Shown here: piece after piece, positions 57,585-64,000 of the stretch
Layout of the letters: every line of letters begins with the position of its first letter
Numbering within the stretch: the stretch's first letter is position 1
NCBI GenBank assembly: GCA_007751475.1
Contig: CP036434.1
Location: 7,445,524 to 7,509,523 of the forward strand
Length of the DNA: 64,000 nucleotides
From: Saltatorellus ferox
GTDB lineage: Bacteria; Planctomycetota; UBA1135; GCA-002686595
Reading direction: 5' to 3'
Translations under genes and position numbers: made by a program
Notes under the pieces: model-generated
What the model saw: the letters and a program-made list of their open reading frames with translations, nothing else
The model's database searches: none
What the model was told of the DNA's origin: nothing

Positions 57585-58748
57585 TCAGAAGCTCCAGCCC
57601 ACACCGATCGTCGTCCGGAAGTCATCGGGCTGCGGTCGGACTCCGTCACCGTCCACCTGGGGGTCGTTCACGCGGTCCCAGAGGAAGGCGATATCGAGGT
57701 CCAGGTCACCCGGCAAGTCGATCGCCAGTCCGAGGAAGAGGTTGTGGTTGAATCGGTTCGTGTCCGGCACGGGCGCCTGCAGGTCGTAGTTGAACTCGAG
57801 ATCGATGTGGCTCGTGACCTCCCAGGCATAGCGGCTGGAGAAGACGGCCGCGGCCGTCGTCTCCGATGGGTCCTCACCGGGCTGCTGCGAATCAAGGCGT
57901 TGATAGCGGAGGGCCGGACCGAGACTGATCGACCAGCTCTGATCCTCCGCGTCGATGACCTGGTAGCCGAGAGCCACGTAGGGAGTCGCGCGCAGCGCGA
58001 TGTTCTGGAACGTGTCGCGGTAGACGTCGACGCCCGGCGCGGTCAGGAAGGCGCGCTTCGTCAGGAAGACATCGAACTGGCTCGTGATCCGATGGTTGTT
58101 GGCCGTCTCCTGGTCGTTCACGTTGCTGGTCGCGCCGGCATACTTGCTGACCCAGCGCGTGCGCGCGGTCTCTCGAGTAGCGCGCAGCAGCGCATTGTAG
58201 TCCACCTGGTCGGTGTTGCCGCTCCGATACGTCGCCCCAAGGCTCACTTTGCCAGACCAGTTCGAACGTCGGTCCCCTTCGATGGCGAGCACCGAGAGCA
58301 CCTCATCGCGCGCCAAGCACACGGTCTTCGAAGACGCAATCCAGAGTCCGTCCTCGTCCGCCGTCAGCTCCCCCTCGAACGTCCGCCCATCCTCCGTCAA
58401 GACGACTTTTTGCCCTGAGGAAACGACTCGCCGGACGTCCGACCACGGGATCGCCTGCTCATCGAGGCTCTCACTGTCGAACGTGACCGTTCCACGCCGT
58501 AAGCGCACGAACTTCCCGCTGAGCCACTCGCCCGAGGTGAGCTCGATCCAGTCCGCCTCACCATCGAGTGAGACGGCTCCTTCGTTGCGGGGCGGTGCCT
58601 CGGTGGCAGCGGGCGTCGAGTCCATGGCATCACGATCGCCGAACCCGGGAAGGGCAGGCAGCACCTTCGGAACGCCGTTGCACGAAGAGAGGCTGCAGAG
58701 GGAAACCAGGAAGAGAGCGAGGAGCTTCCAGCTTGCTGTCACGTGCAT
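57585..58748 (-). CDS. DUF481-family outer-membrane beta-barrel protein
   Basis: The 387-aa protein has a signal (WKLLALFLVSLCSLSSC, possible lipobox LSSC). Residues about 60-145 (SLDGEADWIELTSGEWLSGK, WSDVRRVVSSGQKVVLTEDG) look like a small beta domain that sits before DUF481 in many relatives. The barrel follows: WSGKVSLGATYRSGNTDQVD, YNALLRATRETARTRWVSKY, NNHRITSQFDVFLTKRAFLT, YVALGYQVIDAEDQSWSISL, and the last strand FRTTIGVGWSF with a terminal Phe, the usual BAM recognition end. It supports a Gram-negative-type outer membrane. Its cargo is unknown. A TATACT box lies 32 bases before the ATG. Confidence 0.85.
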   Translation of the reverse strand: MHVTASWKLLALFLVSLCSLSSCNGVPKVLPALPGFGDRDAMDSTPAATEAPPRNEGAVSLDGEADWIELTSGEWLSGKFVRLRRGTVTFDSESLDEQAIPWSDVRRVVSSGQKVVLTEDGRTFEGELTADEDGLWIASSKTVCLARDEVLSVLAIEGDRRSNWSGKVSLGATYRSGNTDQVDYNALLRATRETARTRWVSKYAGATSNVNDQETANNHRITSQFDVFLTKRAFLTAPGVDVYRDTFQNIALRATPYVALGYQVIDAEDQSWSISLGPALRYQRLDSQQPGEDPSETTAAAVFSSRYAWEVTSHIDLEFNYDLQAPVPDTNRFNHNLFLGLAIDLPGDLDLDIAFLWDRVNDPQVDGDGVRPQPDDFRTTIGVGWSF

Positions 58749-58779
58749 TCGAAAGAGGAAAGGGGCGGTGAGAGGCGCC

Positions 58780-58785
58780 AGTATA
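58780..58785 (-). promoter_or_regulatory. Possible -10 box (TATACT) of the DUF481 gene
   Basis: The minus strand carries TATACT 31 bases before the ATG at 58748, an almost perfect -10 hexamer in a GC-rich gap. It implies a leader of about 25 bases, unlike the leaderless arrangement elsewhere in the window. No -35 match is clear. Nothing else is seen in 58749-58972. Confidence 0.4.
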
Positions 58786-58972
58786 CCGCCTCCGCCGCCC
58801 CCGATCAGCCGTCACGGCTATGGTGCTCCATCGCCATCGCAACCTGCACGGCGATTCGGCACCACGATCATGACCTCGCCACGATCCACGCCGGCGACGT
58901 CTCGCCGCCCCCCCCCGTGCGTCTCGGACGCTTGCGTTCGTGCCTGGAGGGCCGGGCGCGGGGAAACCCGGT

Positions 58973-59320
58973 CTACTTCCCGTTCAGCTTCCGCATCACT
59001 GCTTCCGTCCGGCGAACCAGGTCGGACGGCTCGCCGCGGAACAGCTCGACCGCGCCGTCGCGAACCGACTCCGCGACCTCGCCGAGAGCGGATTCGTCTG
59101 CTTCGATCTCGTCCTGGAGCTCACGGAAGGTGGCCTCGACGTGCTCGCGATGCTGCGCCCAGTCGGCGCCCGCGCTCTCGAGGTCTTTCGCATGGCCCTT
59201 GAGGGCAGCGAGGGGTCGCTGCACCGGGTGGTCCGCCCGGAGATCGCGCGCACGATCGAGGGCCTCGTCTAGTTGATTGATCCGCGCGTGAAGTCTCCTT
59301 ATGTAGGCCTGATGGTCCAT
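58973..59320 (-). CDS. Small coiled-coil protein, unknown function
   Basis: The family is not recognised. The 115-aa protein is acidic, lacks a signal peptide and reads as continuous amphipathic helix: YIRRLHARINQLDEALDRAR, LAALKGHAKDLESAGADWAQ, HREHVEATFRELQDEIEADE, ESVRDGAVELFRGEPSDLVR. It is probably cytoplasmic. The start is ATG at 59320, directly preceded by an A-rich stretch; no Shine-Dalgarno motif is seen. Codon use is normal for the window, with G/C in third positions throughout the frame, which supports coding. Confidence 0.65.
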   Translation of the reverse strand: MDHQAYIRRLHARINQLDEALDRARDLRADHPVQRPLAALKGHAKDLESAGADWAQHREHVEATFRELQDEIEADESALGEVAESVRDGAVELFRGEPSDLVRRTEAVMRKLNGK

Positions 59321-59389
59321 TTTTTGTGATGAGTGGGTCTGGGGAAGGGGTATCTCGACGAAGGGGAATCGCCCGCGACGCCTCTGCTT

Positions 59390-61840
59390 TCAAGGCTGGA
59401 ACGACACGCTCAGCGCGTTGGTGATATTGAATCCGAACCCGCAGGTGGAGCTGGCATCACGATAACCCGCCTGGAACACCCCCGTGTCACCTGCGTCGAG
59501 GGTCCAGGTCGATGCCAGGCCGGTCGGGAACTGGAGCACTCCGGCTGCGTCGGCCTGCACGATCGCGACTCGGGCTGCGGGGCTGCCGAGACAGGTCAGG
59601 CCGTCTCCGTTCATGAATCCAGACGAGAAGTACGGGCCGTAGTTGGGGGCCATGAAGAGGAGGGCGAAGGTGCTCGAGGGAAGCCCCTCGACCCCCAGAA
59701 GGAGATCGTCCGCAGCCACGCTGTCGCTTCCGGTGGCCGTCAAGAGAGCGCCGCGGCCGGTGGAGTTCATGCAGCCTTCCCCGGTGTCCGTCGCGCTCTC
59801 GTTCCCGCACGGGCAGGGCGTGCCGGTTCCGTCCCCCAGGCAAACGATCGTCCCGATCGTGGCCGGCACGTCGACCACCCGCCCGTGGGTGAAGAGGGCC
59901 TCGCTTCCGGCAGCGTCAGAGGCCATCACGAGCGCGTAGACCTCGTCGACGGAGTCGTCGACTCGAATCTGGGATTCGAACTCACCCATCGAAGCGGCCG
60001 CTGACATGGGCACGACCTTCTCCCAGGTCCCGGCCTGGTCGCGAGTGCGCGTGAACTGGGCGTCGAGCGACATCGCGACACCGATGCCGTCGTAGACGTT
60101 GGTCTCGGTTCCCCAGGCGGCAATGAGCGAGTTCCCGTCTTCCATGCCGGTCTTCGCCGGAGCGACGAGCCGGGGCTCCCGCACGGTCACCTTCGTATCG
60201 AGTACGTTCGATACGTTGACCGGCGCATCCCAGGTCACACCGCCGTCGAGCGAACGACGCGAGTAGAAGTTGTAGTTCGCCAGATCCGTGTAGCGTGCGA
60301 GGGGACCGTTCCACGTATAGCACCAGCCAAGGACCACGAGGTTTCCACGGAGCACGGCTCGGTGCGCGTTCGAGTCCTCGATCGGGTTGGCCTGGCTGTC
60401 CAGGAGCATGTCTGCAGGAACCGCAGACGGGGTGTTCGTGCTGACATTCAGTGCCGGCGCGGCAGCCACGGCCGCCTCATCGAACGACAGCGCCGACTTC
60501 ACGAAGATATCCGATGGACCACCCTCGGTGGTGAGGCCCTGCTTCCAGAAGATCACGAGGGCCGGGTCGCTGCCGTTGGGCCCCTGCGTGACGAAGCGGA
60601 CTCGTCGGCTGTTCATCTGCTGGGGTGTCAGCTGAGTTCCCGGTGCGCCATGGCGATGCTCATCCGAGCCGTTCATGATCGGGGCGTTGAAGGGGAACGA
60701 GTGGTACTGAATCGTCTTACCCTCCTCGATGAGGGGGACCCCTTTCGTTTCCTCGTAGGCGACGACCGCCACGTAGGACGTACCGACCTTCACCATCCCC
60801 AGGTTGCCCCGGGAGCATCCGGTGTTCTGAATCGAACCCGCGAGCGTCCCTCCGCCTCCCGTGCCCCCGCCTCCCGTGCCTCCGGCGAGCGGGCGGATGG
60901 GGAATCCGTTGGTCTCGGTCGTGTCGTACTCGCTCTGGTTCGTGAGCGGAGTGCGGGTCAGGCGCAGGTCCAGGGGCGAGGCGAGGATGTCCTCGGTGTA
61001 GGAGTACCACACGTCCGTCCCCTTCGTCACTTTCGCACCCGAAGCACCGTCGCCCGGCCCGTCGGCGCTGCCCGCTTGAAGACCCTCCGGGTCCTCCTGC
61101 CACGACATGGCCCAGCGAGCACCGACGCCGCGCTGTACGTCCTGCTTGGCGTCACGGCGACCATAGGTGAGCTGGATCGGCGGTTGAACGGCGCCGTACT
61201 CGAACGTCTCGCCCCCGTCGTAGGAAATCGCCACGTAAGGGGCCTTGAAGGGTACCTCACGAACGTTGGGGTAAACGTCGGCACTCGCGTAGACCGCCCG
61301 CCCTTGAATGGCGCTCTCCGCATCGGACCCCCACGCCACTGTGGCCTCGGGGCAGTAGGCGTCGATCCAGCTCACGACGACGATGTCACCCGAGTTGAAG
61401 ATGTTGGGCTTCTCGGAGTCACCGTGGAACGTCTCTGGCTGCCCGTCACCGTCCCAGTCACAAGAAGCCGAGTGATGGGCCGCCGTGTTGGAGATATTGA
61501 CCGGCTGTGTCCATGTTGCGCCCTCGTCGTCGGAATAGCGCACGAATAGATCGCGGACGCGATGCAGTCCGGACTTCGCGTCCCAGACTTCCTCGGTCGA
61601 CGCTGCGTCGCCGTAGACCGTGATCAGCCTTCCGTCCCTCGCTCCTCCCATCGTCTTGACGAGCCGCACGAGTTTCCCCTTGGAAGCAGCTCCACCGGGG
61701 ATGGCGCCTGCAGGTAGCTCCTCGGAGAGCGTGACCGGGAGGCTGAAAGAAGCCTGTTCCTGTGGATGCGCCGCCGCCGGCTGCCCGGCCGTCGAGAGGA
61801 GGAGCAGCGGAGTGAGAGAGAGTAGAAAGGCTGGCTTCAA
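59390..61840 (-). CDS. Secreted sialidase/BNR-repeat-like protein with shared C-terminal domain
   Basis: This 816-aa exported protein uses a TTG start at 61840: GAGG lies 7-10 bases upstream, and the frame then opens with a proper signal peptide (KPAFLLSLTPLLLLSTAG, AAAHP). Asp-box-like repeats mark a six-bladed sialidase fold: VRYSDDEGATWTQPVNIS, AISYDGGETFEYGAV, RRSLDGGVTWDAPVNVS. WIDAYCPEATVAW and IVVVSWIDAYCP recall the choice-of-anchor-O group (tentative). A Gly/Thr-rich linker is encoded by a DNA repeat near 60855-60895. The last 155 residues (TIVCLGDGTGTPC, CMNSTGRGALL, VFQAGYRD, FNITNALSVSFQP) form the shared C-terminal domain. Enzyme activity is not shown. Confidence 0.78.
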   Translation of the reverse strand: MKPAFLLSLTPLLLLSTAGQPAAAHPQEQASFSLPVTLSEELPAGAIPGGAASKGKLVRLVKTMGGARDGRLITVYGDAASTEEVWDAKSGLHRVRDLFVRYSDDEGATWTQPVNISNTAAHHSASCDWDGDGQPETFHGDSEKPNIFNSGDIVVVSWIDAYCPEATVAWGSDAESAIQGRAVYASADVYPNVREVPFKAPYVAISYDGGETFEYGAVQPPIQLTYGRRDAKQDVQRGVGARWAMSWQEDPEGLQAGSADGPGDGASGAKVTKGTDVWYSYTEDILASPLDLRLTRTPLTNQSEYDTTETNGFPIRPLAGGTGGGGTGGGGTLAGSIQNTGCSRGNLGMVKVGTSYVAVVAYEETKGVPLIEEGKTIQYHSFPFNAPIMNGSDEHRHGAPGTQLTPQQMNSRRVRFVTQGPNGSDPALVIFWKQGLTTEGGPSDIFVKSALSFDEAAVAAAPALNVSTNTPSAVPADMLLDSQANPIEDSNAHRAVLRGNLVVLGWCYTWNGPLARYTDLANYNFYSRRSLDGGVTWDAPVNVSNVLDTKVTVREPRLVAPAKTGMEDGNSLIAAWGTETNVYDGIGVAMSLDAQFTRTRDQAGTWEKVVPMSAAASMGEFESQIRVDDSVDEVYALVMASDAAGSEALFTHGRVVDVPATIGTIVCLGDGTGTPCPCGNESATDTGEGCMNSTGRGALLTATGSDSVAADDLLLGVEGLPSSTFALLFMAPNYGPYFSSGFMNGDGLTCLGSPAARVAIVQADAAGVLQFPTGLASTWTLDAGDTGVFQAGYRDASSTCGFGFNITNALSVSFQP

Positions 61841-62259
61841 GGGAATACCTCGCTGGATGATTTGAGTGTGGAGTGTCACGAAGACCCGAAAGTTAGGAGG
61901 CTCCGCACGGCCGCGCGATGGTGCGAAGTGCGCATGCACGCTCGATTCGGTGAGTAGATGGGTCCCGGATTGGGGCTCCCGCATCGCCCTGCGCCGAGAC
62001 GCACACCCTCGCTAAAGGCCCGCGCACGGCACTTCGCGCGGCAATCCTGAGAGCCAGATGAGAGCGGCGGCGACCGATTCGCTCACCGTGTCAACCGCTT
62101 CGCTCCAGCCGTTTCGAGCGCGCTAGAATGGCTTGGAAATCCTCGGCGTCGAAGTCAAAGCTTCAGCGCGCGACCCACGCGAAGGGTTCCCGTTCCGCAC
62201 GGGCCACTTCGAGCGTTTCACACTGGCATCTCCGTCCCGCTCCCTCCATTCCAACGAGC
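61841..62259. other. Intergenic region between divergent secreted-protein genes
   Basis: The 419 bp hold no supported gene. On the plus side TAGAAT (62124-62129) resembles a -10 box for the next gene, implying a leader of about 125 bases; a -35 match is not evident. The minus-side region just before 61840 contains the GAGG ribosome-binding site. Confidence 0.45.
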
Positions 62260-63999
62260 ATGAAACTTCCTCTCCTCACCGCTGCCGCGAGCACGCTGTT
62301 CTGCCTTGCGCCGAACGCTGCCGCCGATCTCACGACCTACAACCAGGACTTCGAAGCCGCCGACATCATGAGCCCCACCGCTCTGAGCGATGTCGGCTTC
62401 GTGGTCTTCGCCAACGTCTTCGATTCGATGGGCGGCTACCTCTACGGCTACGGAACGTTCCCTGCGCCGAACGGCAGCGGTGCCTTCTCGGACGTCGCAT
62501 CCGGCTCCGCGGGAGCAGCCCAGGGCACCCAGTACATCAACGCGTTCAGCGACTACAACAACGGTGACCACGCCAACGGCAACGTCATCGAGGCCAACGT
62601 CTTCCAGGAGCAGGTCATCGGCGCAGGCGATGTCGGCAACACGTGGACCCTCGACTTCGACTACCTGAAGAGCCCGAACGTCATCAACGGAGACGGCAAC
62701 ACCCAGACGATCGCGTTCATCAAGGTCCTCAAGCAATCGGACGGCACCTTCGCGACGCTCGCCCTCGATACGCTGGACACCACCAACGCTTCGACGAGCA
62801 CCTGGGCCTCCGGTAGCCTCTCGGTCTTCATCGACCCGAGCCTGGCGGGCGAGCTCCTCCAGTTCGGCTTCGCCAGCACGGCCACGAACTACGACGACTC
62901 CGGCCGCTACTACGACAACATCTCGTTCGACGGACCCGGCGGCCAGCCGCCGACCCTCACCGCCTACGCCCAGGACTTCGAGAGCCTCGACATGATGTCC
63001 CCCACGGCCCTTGGCGCCGACAACTGGGACATCTTCGCCAACGTGTTCGACTCAGGTGGTGGCTACCTCTACGGCTACGGCGTCTTCGACGCCCCGAACG
63101 GCGGTGCTGGCTTCTCGGCCATCGCCACCGGTGACGGCGGCCCCTTCCAGATGGCCCAGTACCTGAACGCGTACAGCGACTACGGCAACATGGACCACGG
63201 CATCGGCAACGTGATCAATGCCAACGTCTTTCAGGAGCAGACCGTCGGTGCCGCCAACGCTGGCGAAACCTGGCGCTTCAGCTTCGACTACCGCAAGAAC
63301 GCCACGGTCACGAACGGCGACGGAGCCACGACGACCCAGGCCTTCATCAAGGTGATCAAGGTCTCCGACGGCTCGTTCGCCACGCTCTTCCTGAACGAGT
63401 TCGACAGCACGAGCGCCTCGACGAACGCGTGGGCCAGCACCGCCCTCGACATCCTCATCGATCCCACCTACGCCGGCGAGGTCCTTCAGTTCGGCTTCAG
63501 CAGCTTCGCGACCAACTACGACGACTCCGGCCGCTACTACGACAACGTCGACTTCAACGTGGTGGCGAACCCGGGCTTCGGCGAGATCATCTGTCTCGGC
63601 AACCCGGGATCAACCGGCGTGGGCTCGTTCCTCACCGTCGGCGGCAGCACGACCGCTTCTGACAACAACCTCATCCTCACCGTGGACTCCCTCACGCCGA
63701 ACTCACTCGGCTACTTCATCCACTCGACCGGCAGCAACGTCGTGTACAACCCGGGCGGCAGCGCGGGCCACGTCTGCATCGGCGGCGGAGCACTCGGCCG
63801 CTTCAACGGCAACGTGCTGAACTCGGGCGCAGCGGGCACGGTGACTTTCAACCCGGACCTCACCTCGTTCCCGCTTCCGGGTGGCGCGATCGCGGTCGTC
63901 GCAGGGGACACGCGCAACTTCCAGTACTGGACGCGCGACATCTCCATGAGCGGCCCGACCTCGAACTTCTCGAGCGCGGTCAGCGTGATGTTCAACTGA
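62260..63999 (+). CDS. Secreted protein with internal duplication and shared C-terminal domain
   Basis: The 579-aa protein has a signal peptide (KLPLLTAAASTLFCLAPNAA). Two tandem modules of about 210 residues follow, clearly homologous: TTYNQDFEAADIMSPTALSD with TAYAQDFESLDMMSPTALGA, DSMGGYLYGYGTFPAPNGSG with DSGGGYLYGYGVFDAPNGGA, and TNYDDSGRYYDNISF with TNYDDSGRYYDNVDF. They look like jelly-roll/carbohydrate-binding type beta-sandwiches, but no named family is recognised. From residue 438 comes the C-terminal domain shared with three other proteins here (EIICLGNPGSTG, HVCIGGGALGRF, RNFQYWTRD, SNFSSAVSVMFN). The stop lies one base inside the end of the window, so the gene is complete. Confidence 0.8.
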   Translation: MKLPLLTAAASTLFCLAPNAAADLTTYNQDFEAADIMSPTALSDVGFVVFANVFDSMGGYLYGYGTFPAPNGSGAFSDVASGSAGAAQGTQYINAFSDYNNGDHANGNVIEANVFQEQVIGAGDVGNTWTLDFDYLKSPNVINGDGNTQTIAFIKVLKQSDGTFATLALDTLDTTNASTSTWASGSLSVFIDPSLAGELLQFGFASTATNYDDSGRYYDNISFDGPGGQPPTLTAYAQDFESLDMMSPTALGADNWDIFANVFDSGGGYLYGYGVFDAPNGGAGFSAIATGDGGPFQMAQYLNAYSDYGNMDHGIGNVINANVFQEQTVGAANAGETWRFSFDYRKNATVTNGDGATTTQAFIKVIKVSDGSFATLFLNEFDSTSASTNAWASTALDILIDPTYAGEVLQFGFSSFATNYDDSGRYYDNVDFNVVANPGFGEIICLGNPGSTGVGSFLTVGGSTTASDNNLILTVDSLTPNSLGYFIHSTGSNVVYNPGGSAGHVCIGGGALGRFNGNVLNSGAAGTVTFNPDLTSFPLPGGAIAVVAGDTRNFQYWTRDISMSGPTSNFSSAVSVMFN

Positions 64000-64000
64000 T

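Noticed and set aside
1..64000. CRISPR arrays, tRNA or rRNA genes, riboswitches
   Set aside because: No regularly spaced direct repeats, cloverleaf-like segments or known riboswitch cores were noticed on reading; a dedicated covariance search was not possible.

Overview
The window is high-GC bacterial chromosome and most likely comes from the phylum Planctomycetota. The evidence is gene content: a planctomycete cytochrome-C/DUF1549/DUF1553 protein followed by a DUF1501 protein, two sulfatase-superfamily proteins, a GH29 fucosidase, FG-GAP and sialidase-like secreted proteins, a Ser/Thr kinase with a TolB-like propeller, and a full outer-membrane flagellar basal body. From memory the style resembles the Saltatorellus (Poly30) type of lineage, but this was not tested. 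No rRNA, tRNA, CRISPR array, integrase or transposase gene was seen.

Layout. 1-3877: tail of a CorC/HlyC-type transporter, two tandem MITE-like palindromes, hemL, a GmhA-type isomerase and an M14-like lipoprotein. 3878-6635: an 18-bp tandem repeat and a hybrid histidine kinase. 6729-17487 (minus): a flagellar operon read flgF-flgG-flgA-flgH-flgI-flgJ-flgN-flgK-flgL, then a 127-aa protein and a GNAT acetyltransferase, nearly all overlapping or within 40 bp. 17644-26976: non-flagellar genes (kinase-propeller, methyltransferase, zinc-ribbon protein, aldehyde dehydrogenase, two secreted propeller proteins). 27226-31081 (minus): fliK-flgD-flgE. 31218-36593: rpiA, divergent sulfatase, a small HTH protein and a metallopeptidase. 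36638-44049: RidA protein and the DUF1553/DUF1501/c-type-cytochrome-like operon, whose last gene carries a frameshift. 44064-47451: symporter remnant, two membrane proteins, fucosidase. 47482-50949 (minus): histidine kinase, response regulator and kynureninase, overlapping. 51094-54186 (minus): YqaA-type membrane protein and a sulfatase-like lipoprotein. 54240-63999: a YncE-propeller/phosphoesterase, a second zinc-ribbon gene, a DUF481 protein, a small coiled-coil protein and two secreted proteins.

How the parts work together. The minus-strand flagellar genes encode rod, P and L rings, hook, hook cap, hook-length ruler and hook-filament junction. Both blocks begin at excellent sigma-54 promoter matches. 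The exported hydrolases fit use of sulfated or fucosylated polysaccharide, with the cytochrome-like/DUF1501 operon as the usual planctomycete companion.

Most notable: (1) start codons sit 6-7 nt after TANNNT -10 boxes in seven genes, and 12-13 nt after the sigma-54 -12 GC in four others, which predicts widespread leaderless transcription; (2) a duplicated zinc-ribbon gene keeps its sigma-54-like promoter and a 3' hairpin; (3) four secreted proteins share one C-terminal domain ending in a [FY]Q..xRD motif; (4) a metalloprotease domain appears to be inserted inside an Ig-like domain.
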